64,000 nucleotides of DNA from Methylumidiphilus sp963753955 (GCA_963753955.1 CAVWEM010000005.1:1-64000); one strand, 5' to 3'; counted from the stretch's first letter, positions 43,183 to 53,065 are shown. Notes: generated from the letters alone by a model not told the origin. Numbers and translations: made by a program.

Positions 43183-45267
43183 ATGTCTCCCTCCCAGCCG
43201 CCGGGCAGCCTTAATGTCGCCTCGCTCAAAGGCGTCGGGGCCAAGACCTTGGAACGTTTGGAACGGTTGGGCATCCGCACCGTCCAGGATCTGCTGTTCC
43301 ACCTTCCCACCCGCTACGAAGACCGCACATTTCTCCTGCCTTTGGGGAGCGTCAAGCCCGGTGACCAAGCGCTGGTGGAAGGCAAGGTGGAGCTGGCCGA
43401 GGTGGTTCCCAGGGGGCGGCGTTCCCTGGTCTGCCGGATCAGCGACGGAACTGGTTTCCTCTACTTGCGCTTTTTCAATTTCAACGCCGACCAACTGTCC
43501 CGCCTTCGCCCTGGTGTGTGGCTGCGCTGTTACGGCGAGGCGAGGGATGGCTATTACGGGACGGAAATGGTCCATCCCGACCACCAGGCCATCGCCGAGG
43601 AAGATGTCGGCCAGATTGAAAAAAGCCTGACGCCGGTCTATCCCCTCACCGAAGGCTTGCACCAGAAAACCTTGCGGACACTGGTGGATCGCTCACTGGA
43701 GTTGTGCGAGGAAGACGGCGAGGTTTTGCATGATTGGATTCCCGGCGAATTGTTGGCGGCAATGGGCTTTCCGCTGCTGTCTGAGTCCGTGCGGCTGTTG
43801 CACAAGCCTCCTGTCGGGGCCGGGCTGGATGTGCTGGATCTGGCCCAGCAGCGGCTAGCCTTCGAGGAATTGCTGGCCCACCATCTTAGCCAGAACCGCT
43901 TCCGCGTGGCGATGAGGCGGCACGGCGCGCCGCCATTGCGCTTGTCCAAGGCCAAATCCGAGCAGTTCCGCAAATCCCTGCCGTTCAAGCTCACGGCCGC
44001 GCAAGCCCGGGTCATCCAGGAAATTGCCGCCGACCTTGCCGCCGAGCAACCGATGATGCGCCTGGTGCAGGGCGATGTGGGTTCGGGCAAGACTGTGGTC
44101 GCGGCCTGGGGCGCGTTGGCGGCCCTGGCCTCCCGCCATCAAGTCGCCGTCATGGCCCCGACCGAACTGCTGGCGGAACAGCACTACCGCAGTTTCAGCC
44201 AGTGGCTGGAGCCTTTGGGTGTGCAGATCGCCTATCTGGCCGGCAAGCACAAGGGGCAGATTCGCCGCGAAACCCTGGAAGCCATCGCCGAAGGCCGGGC
44301 CGGCGCGGTGATCGGCACACATGCCTTGTTCCAGGAAGATGTGCGGTTTCACCGGCTGGGCCTGATTGTCATTGACGAGCAGCACCGCTTCGGCGTCCAC
44401 CAGCGCCTGGCCTTGCGTGAGAAAGGCATGCGCGACGGATTCTATCCGCACCAACTCATCATGACCGCCACGCCGATTCCCCGTACCCTGGCCATGCTGG
44501 GTTATGCCGATCTGGACGTGTCCGTCATCGACGAATTGCCGCCGGGGCGCACACCCGTGAAAACCACGGTGATTCCCTCCACGCGCAGGCCCGAAGTCAT
44601 CGCCCGCATCAGCGACTGGGTGAAAACGGGTCGCCAAGTGTACTGGGTCTGCACCCTCGTCGAGGAGTCAGAGGTGTTGCAATGCGAGGCGGCGGAAAAG
44701 GCTGCCGAGGCCTTGGCCGCAGCCCTGCCGCAGATGCGCGTGGCCTTGGTGCATGGGCGCATGAAGTCGGCTGAAAAAGATGCCGTGATGGGCCAGTTCA
44801 AATCGGGCCATGCAGAGCTGTTGGTCGCCACCACGGTCATTGAGGTCGGCGTGGACGTACCCAACGCCGGGCTGATGGTGATCGAGAACCCAGAGAGGCT
44901 GGGGCTGGCCCAGTTGCACCAGCTGCGAGGCAGGGTAGGGCGCGGTCCCGGCGACAGCCATTGCGTATTGATGTACCAACCGCCCCTGACCCAGGGCGCG
45001 AAAGAACGCTTGGGGATTCTGCGCGAAACCAGCGATGGCTTCGTCATCGCCGAAAAAGACTTGGAACTGCGCGGTCCGGGCGAACTGCTGGGTGTGCGGC
45101 AGACCGGCCAGGTGCAATTCCGCATTGCCGACCTAGCCCGCGACGGCGATCTGCTGGATCAGGTAAAATCGGTCGCCGAAACCTTGCTGAAGGACGTCCC
45201 CGAATCGGTGGAGCCTTTGTTAAAGCGCTGGTTGGCGGACGGCGGGGCGAGGTATGCGGAGGTTTAG
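43183..45267 (+). CDS. recG: ATP-dependent DNA helicase RecG
   Basis: RecG remodels stalled forks and branched DNA. The 694-residue protein has the N-terminal wedge/OB domain (GVGAKTLERLERLGIRTVQD; ISDGTGFLYLRFFNF), helicase motif I LVQGDVGSGKTVVAAWGALA, DEQH box in IVIDEQHRFGVHQR, motif III MTATPIPRTLAM, and motif VI QLHQLRGRVGRGPGDSHCVL. The C-terminal FEVAETLL-like end is normal. It is the last gene of the rpoZ-spoT-ridA-recG cluster. No frameshift is present over 2.1 kb. Confidence 0.97.
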   Translation: MSPSQPPGSLNVASLKGVGAKTLERLERLGIRTVQDLLFHLPTRYEDRTFLLPLGSVKPGDQALVEGKVELAEVVPRGRRSLVCRISDGTGFLYLRFFNFNADQLSRLRPGVWLRCYGEARDGYYGTEMVHPDHQAIAEEDVGQIEKSLTPVYPLTEGLHQKTLRTLVDRSLELCEEDGEVLHDWIPGELLAAMGFPLLSESVRLLHKPPVGAGLDVLDLAQQRLAFEELLAHHLSQNRFRVAMRRHGAPPLRLSKAKSEQFRKSLPFKLTAAQARVIQEIAADLAAEQPMMRLVQGDVGSGKTVVAAWGALAALASRHQVAVMAPTELLAEQHYRSFSQWLEPLGVQIAYLAGKHKGQIRRETLEAIAEGRAGAVIGTHALFQEDVRFHRLGLIVIDEQHRFGVHQRLALREKGMRDGFYPHQLIMTATPIPRTLAMLGYADLDVSVIDELPPGRTPVKTTVIPSTRRPEVIARISDWVKTGRQVYWVCTLVEESEVLQCEAAEKAAEALAAALPQMRVALVHGRMKSAEKDAVMGQFKSGHAELLVATTVIEVGVDVPNAGLMVIENPERLGLAQLHQLRGRVGRGPGDSHCVLMYQPPLTQGAKERLGILRETSDGFVIAEKDLELRGPGELLGVRQTGQVQFRIADLARDGDLLDQVKSVAETLLKDVPESVEPLLKRWLADGGARYAEV

Positions 45268-45372
45268 CCTGCATCCGATGGAATCCCGTCCAGCAGGATG
45301 TTATCTTTAAGCCGCGATCCCGCCACTCAATCCGCTCGAAATCATGATTTTCCTGGAAAGGAGCTTACTTAA

Positions 45373-45648
45373 ATGAATAAAACAAGCAAAATCAACCGCT
45401 ATGGACTGATGGCATTGGCCGTTGTGGCATGTTCCGGCCTGCTAGGATGCGGCAAAGTCAACAAGGAAAACTACGACAAGCTCAAAGTGGGAATGGGCTA
45501 TGAGGAAGTCACAGCCATTCTCGGCGAACCTGCAAACTGCGAGTCGCTTATCGCCTTCAAGAGTTGCGTTTGGGGCAAAGTCCCCAAAACCATCACCATT
45601 CGCTTGGTCGCCGACAAGGTGATGCTATTTGAGAGCCAAGGCTTGTGA
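45373..45648 (+). CDS. small lipoprotein of the SmpA/OmlA or DUF3862 type
   Basis: The 91-residue protein has a lipoprotein signal peptide (MALAVVACSGLLGCGKVN, lipobox LLGC) and then NYDKLKVGMGYEEVTAILGE, the helical pattern of the BamE/SmpA-like domain, with a disulfide-capable Cys pair (NCESLIAFKSCVWG). Such proteins sit in the outer membrane or bind beta-lactamase inhibitor-like partners. The specific role is unknown. An AAGGAG site precedes the ATG. Confidence 0.8.
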   Translation: MNKTSKINRYGLMALAVVACSGLLGCGKVNKENYDKLKVGMGYEEVTAILGEPANCESLIAFKSCVWGKVPKTITIRLVADKVMLFESQGL

Positions 45649-45754
45649 ACGCAGTCATGAAACGGTCATAAAGGCGGGGTATTATTGGAAAGCCAACAGC
45701 CCGAGGAAAGTCCTTATGCCACCGGACGGCGAGTATCGCATTATCGCGTAGTTT

Positions 45755-46165
45755 ATGACAAACATATCCGAAACCAGCCCTTCCATCCTGCACAATAAGG
45801 TTCCCAACCGGATCCGTTTTTCAGTGCCGCTCATCAGGCACAGGCAGACCTATGCGTCGATGCTAAAGCAAGGCCTGCTCAAAAATGCCGATGCGAAAGG
45901 CATTTACCATGCCGAACCCAATATCACCACCGGGACAATACTCATCAAATACCATCCGGCGATGCACAGCGAAGAGGATATTGTGCGCTTGTTGCAGGCC
46001 GTCTTGGCAAACCTCTCCGAGGGAAAAATCGAGATAACGGAGAAGCATAAGAATCCCCGTCTCGGTAGAATGCGTCCGGGTGCGTTTTTCACCCGCGAAC
46101 TCCTGGTCAGCATTGGTGGCAACGTGATTGCCGGGCTGCTCTTGGCTTTCATAATTGCCGGCTGA
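45755..46165 (+). CDS. HMA_2-like domain protein with C-terminal membrane anchor
   Basis: The 136-residue protein has an N-terminal ferredoxin-like region (NRIRFSVPLIRHRQTYASML; GTILIKYHPAMHSEEDIVRL) resembling the degenerate heavy-metal-associated domain HMA_2, without a CxxC, and ends in one membrane helix (GNVIAGLLLAFIIAG). Such domains are often found near P-type ATPases. Here the nearest is the fusion at 53066. It converges with the GH1 gene and overlaps its end by 17 bases. The function is not known. Confidence 0.6.
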   Translation: MTNISETSPSILHNKVPNRIRFSVPLIRHRQTYASMLKQGLLKNADAKGIYHAEPNITTGTILIKYHPAMHSEEDIVRLLQAVLANLSEGKIEITEKHKNPRLGRMRPGAFFTRELLVSIGGNVIAGLLLAFIIAG

Positions 46166-47687
46166 AGTGCCTGATGAGATCCGCATAAGACTGGGAAGGA
46201 CAATCGCCATGGTGGTCTAGCGCGACACGCTCGGCCCCTTTTTGGTAGTCAAGGCTGTACAGTCCGAAGCGCGGCGTGTAAGTACCCCATTCATAGTTAT
46301 CGAATAGCGACCAATGCAGATAGCCAATCAAGGGTATCCCTTCGCGGACGATATTGACGGCCTCTTGGATATGCAGGCTTAGAAACTGGCTGCGGCTGAT
46401 GCGATCCCGACGGTGTGAAGCCGAGTTGTCGGGTCTGCGGCGCAGCGCCATGCCGTTTTCCGTGATGAGTATCGGTCGACCGGTGAACTCTGCCGAATAA
46501 TACCGGCAAAAAAAATGCAACCCCCGGGGAAGCACCCGCCAGTCCCACCATTTGCTGGAGACCGTATTCATCACCCAGGAATGCAAGGATTTATTCCCAA
46601 ACTCATGATCCCACCAAGAAGGTGAGCGGAAAATGTGCGCGGTGAATGGGTCATAATAGTCCAAGGCCAGATAATCGAAGACCCGCTCGCGTGGCGAACA
46701 CAAAAGGCTGTCGAGCAGCGGCCCGAACGCATCCATGTCGAAGTGCCGATGGCAGAGCCAGTCGCTGAACCGCTTGCAAACTGTCCCAAACCAATAAGAA
46801 AGGTTTTTTTTCAAGGGGATTGCCGCCTCCTGCAAAGCATTTTCAAATGCCTGTTTCTGTTCCCTGATGTGGCGATGCGCCTCTGCGGCGGAAACCTGGC
46901 GTTCCCGCAGGGCCAGCAAATCAAGGAGCAGCTTGTCCGCCCAATAGAGGTCGCTGCAATAGTTATTCAAGGAGACCAGGGGCCGCTCCCAGCCCTCCGC
47001 CTCATGGAGGTCATGGATGATGTTGTAAGCCGCAATATGGGCGCGCAGCAGTTGGCAGCAGGCCATGCTGGCGGATTTGAAGCAGCGCTCTGCCGAACTG
47101 GGAAATTGCCCGCCTAGGTAAGTGTTGAACACCAGCATATTCGGTTCGTTGACGGTGATGTAATAACGAACCACCGGGTATCCCCGGCTGGACAGTATGC
47201 CGTTGACGTGTCGCACACTCGCTCGCACATACTGGCAGAAGCTGTCGATGGTCGCTGGATCCAGCCAAGGATCGGCCCCTAGCCAGGCGGGATGGGTGAA
47301 ATGATGCAGGGTGACGACTGGCTCAAGGCCATTTTTACGGCACTCAATCAATATCTCGGCATAATGGTTTAGCGCGGTATAATCGATGGCAGGCGGAGCG
47401 GAGGGTTGGTTGGAAAAAGTCGGTTGGATACGGCTCCATTCCAGCCCTAAGCGGAAGGCGGACAGCCCCATTTTCCGGCAATTGGAGAAATCATCAGGAT
47501 AGCGCGTCCAAAACTCGGCGGCATTGCCTGACGGTGCCACCTCTTTGTTGATTTCGGCCTGCGTCCAATTGGTTTTCGGCTGGTTTTCTCCGTTATAGCC
47601 GCCTTCCGATTGATAGGCCGAAGTCGCCACACCCCAGAGGAATCCCTTGCCAGGAGAAACCGGGCCGCGATCATCGTGGAGGCTCAT
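46149..47687 (-). CDS. glycoside hydrolase family 1 protein
   Basis: The 512-residue protein has the GH1 barrel start GFLWGVATSAYQSEGGYNGE, the acid/base motif YYITVNEPNMLVFNTYLGG (first glutamate), and the nucleophile motif RPILITENGMALRRRPDNS (second glutamate), ending with WSLFDNYEWGTYTPRFGLY. No signal peptide is seen, so it acts in the cytosol. Its start overlaps the stop of a monogalactosyldiacylglycerol-synthase-like gene (ATGA), which is unusual for a sugar-catabolic beta-glucosidase. A role on glycolipids, as hydrolase or transglycosidase, is inferred from this coupling alone. Confidence 0.9.
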   Translation of the reverse strand: MSLHDDRGPVSPGKGFLWGVATSAYQSEGGYNGENQPKTNWTQAEINKEVAPSGNAAEFWTRYPDDFSNCRKMGLSAFRLGLEWSRIQPTFSNQPSAPPAIDYTALNHYAEILIECRKNGLEPVVTLHHFTHPAWLGADPWLDPATIDSFCQYVRASVRHVNGILSSRGYPVVRYYITVNEPNMLVFNTYLGGQFPSSAERCFKSASMACCQLLRAHIAAYNIIHDLHEAEGWERPLVSLNNYCSDLYWADKLLLDLLALRERQVSAAEAHRHIREQKQAFENALQEAAIPLKKNLSYWFGTVCKRFSDWLCHRHFDMDAFGPLLDSLLCSPRERVFDYLALDYYDPFTAHIFRSPSWWDHEFGNKSLHSWVMNTVSSKWWDWRVLPRGLHFFCRYYSAEFTGRPILITENGMALRRRPDNSASHRRDRISRSQFLSLHIQEAVNIVREGIPLIGYLHWSLFDNYEWGTYTPRFGLYSLDYQKGAERVALDHHGDCPSQSYADLIRHFSRQL

Positions 47688-48864
47688 TCACGCCCCGCCG
47701 CGATGGCAATGGCCGCGCACTGCTGGCGGGTGAAAGACAGTGGCGGGAGGCGGTCTTCAATCAAGGTTTGCACGATGGTTTCCGCCGCGTTGGGTTTGGC
47801 GAAACGCAAGGCATTGGCTTGCATCCGTGCCAGCCTATCAGGGTCTTCCAGCAGCCGATCCAGTTTGAACGGCAGCGTGGTCAGGTCATTGCACTTGACG
47901 GCGATACCCTCTTCGAGAAGATGGTCGCTGTTTCTTTCCTCCTGCCCTGGGATGGGGGCGACCACGCACATGGGCAGGCCGCATGCGATGGCTTCGGAGG
48001 TCGTCATGCCGCCGGGTTTGCCGATGAAAATGTCGGCCATTTTCATCAACTTGTGCATGTCCTCGGTATAGCCCAGCACTTTGAAGCGGTCGCCGCGGTT
48101 ATCCACTAACTGCAAGATGCGCTGTTTCAATTCCGCGTTGCGTCCACAGACGACCACCGTCTGCGCATCATGCTTAAGACTGAGCAAGCGTTCCACCATG
48201 AATTCGGTGGGGCCAACCCCGAAGGCACCCGCCGACAACAGCAAAACCGGTTTTTTTGGGATCAAACCCAGCCGCAGCCGTTCCTCTTCCCGGTTTATGG
48301 CTTGTTGAAAGACAGGGTTTATGGGGATTCCCGAGACCGTGATCCGTTCATTGGGAATGCCCAAGCATTTCCAAATGCGCCTTGGTTTCGTCGATGGCGA
48401 CAAAATAGCGGTGGAACGAGCGCGACAACCACATGGCATGAAAGTCGAAATCCGTTACGACGATGGAAAGGCGGGCCTGTAATCCGTTGGGTCGCAATCA
48501 GATGGGAGATGATCCCGGCCGGCATGAAGTGGGTGCAGACCGTGATATGGGGATCGAATTTCCGGATAAACCGCACCAACGGTTTGGTGTTCAGGCGGTC
48601 GATCATGTGCCGCATCCGGTCGGTGCGCCAGGGTTCGTCGGTGGTCTTGTACCACCAGCCTAGGAAGTTGGGCGCGGAGCGGGCCAGCGATACATAAAAC
48701 TTGGAATAAAAGTCCCGGAACAATTTGTTGGTATATTGCAGGGCATCATTATTGACCACTTCCTCCACACCCCCGTCAGCCGCGAAGGATTTCTCCAAGG
48801 CTTCTGCCGCTTTGATATGGCCGGTTCCCGCTCCCGCCGAGATAATCAGGACACGTTTTTTCAA
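47684..48864 (-). CDS. MGDG-synthase-like diacylglycerol glycosyltransferase, two frameshifts
   Basis: The N-terminus, KKRVLIISAGAGTGHIKAAE, is the MGDG synthase N-domain with its GTGH motif, followed by VCTHFMPAGIISHLIATQ. The C-terminal GT28 part has VLLLSAGAFGVGPTEFMVER, VVVCGRNAELKQRIL and FIGKPGGMTTSEAIACGLP, where the sugar nucleotide binds. Two one-base insertions, near 48479 (ATTACAG) and 48363 (TTGGGC), break the frame; removing them gives QARLSIVVTDFDFHAMWLSR and LGIPNERITVSG, completing about 392 residues. It would transfer glucose or galactose from UDP-sugar to diacylglycerol at the inner membrane. It is fourth in a five-gene operon. Confidence 0.86.
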
Positions 48865-48878
48865 ACCTCGCCCCCACC

Positions 48879-49346
48879 CTAACCCCCGTCCGCAGGGAGA
48901 GGGGATTTAGGTGTGCACAAGGCTGCCACTTGTCCTGTTTCGCGGAATCTTTTGTAGTCGGCCAATACTTGTGCGTGGTCGAACGCCAAGGGTTCTGGAA
49001 GCGCGTCCAAGTTGAATACCCGGCAATTTTTCGCGTCATCCGCCGCCACCGGCGTTCCCGCTGCTTCGGCGACATATACCGCCGTCACGGTATGTCCCCG
49101 AAGGTCGCGGCTGGGGTCGGAATAAATGCCCAGCAAAGCAATCAGGCGCACATCCAGTCCGACTTCCTCTTGGGCTTCGCGCGCGGCGGCTTGTTCGACA
49201 ATTTCGCCGACATCGACAAATCCGCCGGGAATCGCCCAGCCAAAGGGCGGGTTCGCCCGCTCAATCAATACGATGGGGCGTCCGGGTAAATCAGTCAACT
49301 CGATGATTGCGTCGGCGGCGAGCAAGGGGGTGATGGGTTTAGGCAT
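48879..49346 (-). CDS. NUDIX hydrolase
   Basis: The 155-residue protein has the Nudix box in GGFVDVGEIVEQAAAREAQE followed by EVGLDVRL, and LLAADAIIELTDLPGRPIVL at the start, typical of ADP-ribose or nucleotide-sugar pyrophosphatases. Its last dozen residues (CTPKSPLPADGG) are encoded by a copy of the CCCCTCTCCC palindromic repeat, so a repeat has replaced the original C-terminus. ATG 49346 is chosen over TTG 49355. It starts five bases after the end of the upstream transporter gene, within the lipid operon. Confidence 0.85.
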   Translation of the reverse strand: MPKPITPLLAADAIIELTDLPGRPIVLIERANPPFGWAIPGGFVDVGEIVEQAAAREAQEEVGLDVRLIALLGIYSDPSRDLRGHTVTAVYVAEAAGTPVAADDAKNCRVFNLDALPEPLAFDHAQVLADYKRFRETGQVAALCTPKSPLPADGG

Positions 49347-49351
49347 GGCAT

Positions 49352-50577
49352 TCAATCCTGGTCATGGCCGTGTTTTCGGGTCAGCCAAGCCATTGTAACC
49401 GATATGAATAGCCCAAACACGATGACGATGGCATTGACCGGAAATCCGGCATCAATCATCAAGGCATACGCGCCCAGCATCAACAGGATGGATAGATTCT
49501 CGTTGAGATTCTGCAAAGCGATGGAGTGTCCAGAACCCATGAGTTGGTGTCCGCGATACTGCAACAAGGCATTCATCGGAATCAGGAAGCTGCCGGCCAG
49601 CGCGCCAATCACCACCAACATGAGCATCGCCACCCGCCAATCGGTGACGAAAACCATCCCCAAGACAGCAAGGCCCATGGCGATACCCAATGGCAGCACT
49701 TTCACCGCATGTTCTAACGGCACGGCCTTGGCCGCGATCACGGAACCGATGGCAAGGCCCACCGCCACTACGGCGGTCAGTTGGGTGCCTTGTTCCATAT
49801 CGAGCCCCAAAGACGCTGCCGCCCAGGCGAGTATGATAAACCGCAAAGTCGTCCCCGCCCCCCAAAACAGCGAGGTGACGCTCAGCGACACTTGCCCCAA
49901 GGGGTCTTTCCATAACAAGAAGAAGCAGCGCCAGAAATCGGCCAGCAAAAACTTCAAACTATGATCCCGTAACTTATGCTCAATGGGCAGCTTAGGGATA
50001 TAGACATTGAATATCGCAGCCACCAGATAAATACCTAGAATGACCAAGATGGCAAATTCCGGCGCGGTGTCGATGCCTGCGTTGAAATCCATCGCACCCA
50101 GTTGTTGCGCCAATTGATCCTCCATGCGGTGGCCAATCAATACCCCGCCGAAAATGGCACCGAGGATGACTGCCGCGACGGTCAGCCCTTCCATCCATCC
50201 ATTGGCCCAGACTAAGCGATGCGGCGGCAGATATTCGGTCAGAATGCCATATTTGGCCGGTGAATACATGGCAGCGCCAATGCCGACAAAGCCATAGGCG
50301 AGCAAGGGGTGCAAACCGAATAGCATAGTGGCGCAACCGACCGCCTTGACGTATTGCTGATGAGCAATACCCGCCCTTTCGGCAAGGCATCGGAGAAAGG
50401 CCCGACAAAGGGAGCGATCGCAAGAAAGGCGACGACGAAGAATTGCTGTAAGACAGGCGTCTCCCAGGAGGGCGCGTTGAGCGTTTTGAGCAGTGCGATG
50501 GCCGCGAATAAGAGGGCATTATCTCCTAGGGACGAAAAAAACTGTGCCGCAAGAATGGTGTAGAATCCGCGATTCAT
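49352..50577 (-). CDS. lysophospholipid transporter LplT-like (MFS), one frameshift
   Basis: This protein of about 408 residues and 10-12 membrane helices starts MNRGFYTILAAQFFSSLGDN and has FVGIGAAMYSPAKYGILTEY and GSFLIPMNALLQYRGHQLMG, the hallmarks of LplT, which flips lysophospholipids inward for reacylation. The frame breaks near 50351: restoring one G (ACGTCAAG to ACGGTCAAG) joins RVLLISNT to VKAVGCATMLFGLHPL. Its start overlaps the end of the LpxH-like gene by four bases. No acyltransferase domain is fused, unlike some LplT-Aas systems. Confidence 0.85.
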
Positions 50578-51375
50578 AAAGTCCTTTGGATGTTGGCTGC
50601 CAATAGCCCGTCATGGGCAATGGCCGATTCGGTTTTATGCCATCTCACGAGTTCCAAGCGTCCATCGCGGTGTTCCACGATGGCAGTGCAGCTCTCCACG
50701 AAATCTCCGGTGTTCACATATAAAAACCCCTCTATCTCTTTCATTTCCGCATGGTGGATGTGTCCACAGATGACGCCGTCCAAGCCTTCCGTCTTTTAGC
50801 GTGTTGACGATGCTCTCCTCGTAATCGGAGATGAACTGGACGGCATTCTTGACTTTGAATTTGACGAATGCGGCGAGGGAAAAGTGGGATTGTATGCCAA
50901 ACAGGCGCCTAAGCATCCTTAGAAGGCGATTGATGTCCAGCAGCAAGTCATAGCCTTTGCTGCCCAGTTTGGCAATCCATTGATGATATTTTGCGATGGT
51001 GTCGTACTCGTCGCCATGGACGACCAAAAATCTCTTGCCGGCGGAGGTGGCATGCACGTCTGAATTTTTGACGGTGATGTCGCCAAAAACATACTGGTCA
51101 TAATCCCGAATGTTTTCGTCATGGTTGCCGGGTATGTAAATCACCTGGGTTCCATGCCGCGCCTTACGCAGGATTTTTTGGAGGATGGTGTTGTGCTCCC
51201 TGGGCCAATAGACTTTCTTGGAGAGCGCCCAGAAGTCTATGATGTCGCCCACTAGGTATAGTTTTTCGCTCTCGTTGTTTTTGAGGAAGTCCAACAAAAC
51301 ATCGGCTTGGCATTGCGTGGAGCCGATGTGCAAATCGGAAATCCAGATGGTTTGATAGGCATTGGCGGTCAACAT
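50574..51375 (-). CDS. UDP-2,3-diacylglucosamine diphosphatase-like metallophosphoesterase, one frameshift
   Basis: This calcineurin-like phosphoesterase has TIWISDLHIGSTQCQADVLL (metal ligands D, H), KLYLVGDIIDFWALSKKVYW, VIYIPGNHDENIRDYDQYVF and RFLVVHGDEYDT, and after a frame change near 50798 the last metal motif VICGHIHHAEM. The pattern GDIIDFW...GNHD matches the LpxH2-like UDP-2,3-diacylglucosamine diphosphatase family of lipid A synthesis, though paralogs with unknown substrates exist. The rebuilt length is about 267 residues. It is the first gene of the five-gene lipid operon. Confidence 0.85.
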
Positions 51376-51454
51376 AGCTTGCAGTCATCAACTAGGCGCG
51401 TTTGCGCAGACAGATCAGGATGATAAGCACGGCAGGTTAAGATTGCGTGACAAA

Positions 51455-51483
51455 AATAAAGACCGGCAATGCCGGTCTTTATT
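51455..51483 (-). terminator. strong intrinsic terminator downstream of rph
   Basis: AATAAAGACCGGC and GCCGGTCTTTATT form a 13-base perfect stem with an AAT loop. On the minus strand it is followed by TTTTT, which fits factor-independent termination of the rph transcript before the lipid operon starts. Confidence 0.88.
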
Positions 51484-51522
51484 TGACTTAAAGCAGGGAA
51501 ATTCGCAGGATGGCATGATTGG

Positions 51523-52251
51523 CTACAGCTTTGCCGCCGCCTCCAATGCCAGCCTCTGGTGCTCCATCAGATCCTGGATGCCTTTTTCCGCCAGCAGCAG
51601 CATGGCGTCCAACTCTTCGCGGCGGAAAGCGTGGCCTTCGGCGGTGCCTTGCACTTCCACGAAGGCCCCGGCGTCGTTCATCACCACGTTCATGTCGGTT
51701 TCGGCGTCGCTGTCTTCCTTGTAATCCAAATCCAAGACTGGGATGCCTTGATAGATGCCCACCGACACCGAGGCGATCTGGCCGTGGATCGGGTCGGTCT
51801 TGATTTTTTTCAGCTTCATCAGACGGCGCACGGCCAGGGCGACGGCGACGAAGCCGCCGGTGATCGAGGCGGTGCGGGTGCCGCCGTCGGCTTGGATCAC
51901 GTCGCAATCGACGGTGAGGGTGCGCTCGCCCAAGGCTTCCAGGCTCAAGGCGGCGCGCAGCGAACGGCCTATAAGCCGCTGGATTTCCAATGTCCTGCCG
52001 CCTTGTTTGCCCCGCGCGGCCTCGCGGCCCATGCGCTCGTGAGTGGAGCGTGGCAACATGCCATATTCGGCGGTGATCCAGCCGGAGCCCTTGCCCTTCA
52101 GGAACGGCGGCACACGGTCTTCGATGCTGGCAGTGCAAATCACGCGGGTGTCGCCGAACTCCACCAACACCGAGCCTTCCGCATGTTTGGTGTAATGGCA
52201 GGTCAAAACGATGTTGCGCAGCTCGTCGGGTTCGCGTCCTGAGGGTCTCAT
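51523..52251 (-). CDS. rph: ribonuclease PH
   Basis: RNase PH trims the 3' end of tRNA precursors using phosphate. The 242-residue protein starts MRPSGREPDELRNIVLTCHY and has GSVLVEFGDTRVICTASIED, WITAEYGMLPRSTHER, LIGRSLRAALSLEALGERTL and ASVSVGIYQGIPVLDLDYKE. These give the phosphate-binding arginines and the hexamer interface. It has full length and no frameshift. A strong hairpin follows it. Confidence 0.96.
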   Translation of the reverse strand: MRPSGREPDELRNIVLTCHYTKHAEGSVLVEFGDTRVICTASIEDRVPPFLKGKGSGWITAEYGMLPRSTHERMGREAARGKQGGRTLEIQRLIGRSLRAALSLEALGERTLTVDCDVIQADGGTRTASITGGFVAVALAVRRLMKLKKIKTDPIHGQIASVSVGIYQGIPVLDLDYKEDSDAETDMNVVMNDAGAFVEVQGTAEGHAFRREELDAMLLLAEKGIQDLMEHQRLALEAAAKL

Positions 52252-52471
52252 GGGCCTTGGCTCTTAAAGTCTGAAAGGGGGCGGCAGTATAACCGAATTG
52301 GGGTGGGAGGCGGGGTTGTTGGATGTGTGGGTAAAAAAATCCGCTCCCTGCGGGGACAGATCAACCCAGGCCGATATAATGGGCCACTATAGCTGTAGCT
52401 GGAAAACCGCTATGCGGTTTTTTGATACGTCATCCCTGTGGCATCTTACTTTGACTTGAAGCACGCATCCC

Positions 52472-53062
52472 ATGAGCAACGACAGATTGGGCAAGGCCAT
52501 CGAATTGATCGACCGGGCCAACAGTGAAGACACTAACCGGGAAACTTGGCAAGGCGAGGAATACCCTAGGGAATTGCTTTATGCCCGGCACATGGGCCGG
52601 TGGCTGGGAAACCTTGATCCCGATCCGTCCGAGGCCCGCCAGTTGGCGGCCCGCGCCCAGCACATCCGCCGCTGGACTGTGCCTAGAGAGGATTACCCGG
52701 AAGGCCGCGAGGGCTATCTGCGCTGGCGCAAGTTCCTGTACCGTTTCCATGCCGACCAAGCGACGGCGATCCTACGCGAGGTCGGTTACGACGGGGCGAC
52801 CATCGATGCGGTCAGGCAAATGATTGGCAAGGAGGGCATCAAACGCAACGCCGATGTGCAATTGATCGAGGATGTCGCCTGCCTGGTTTTTTTGGAATAT
52901 TACTTTCCGCCCTTTGCGCAAAAATACGATGCCGACAAGCTGGTCGACATCGTCCGCAAGACCTGGAAGAAAATGTCCGGGCAAGGCCAACAGGCGGCTT
53001 TGGGCCTCTCTTTGCCCGACGATCTAGGCCGTGTGGTGGCGAAAGCCTTGGACGGGGACTGA
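52472..53062 (+). CDS. DUF4202 family protein
   Basis: The 196-residue soluble protein contains HMGRWLGNLDPDPSEARQLA, RAQHIRRWTVPREDYPEGRE and EDVACLVFLEYYFPPFA. The histidines and acidic residues spread through these segments resemble an HD-like all-helical domain, and the sequence is characteristic of DUF4202. No enzymatic role is established. It is four bases upstream of the P-type ATPase fusion gene and so probably cotranscribed with it. Confidence 0.85.
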   Translation: MSNDRLGKAIELIDRANSEDTNRETWQGEEYPRELLYARHMGRWLGNLDPDPSEARQLAARAQHIRRWTVPREDYPEGREGYLRWRKFLYRFHADQATAILREVGYDGATIDAVRQMIGKEGIKRNADVQLIEDVACLVFLEYYFPPFAQKYDADKLVDIVRKTWKKMSGQGQQAALGLSLPDDLGRVVAKALDGD

Positions 53063-53065
53063 TCG

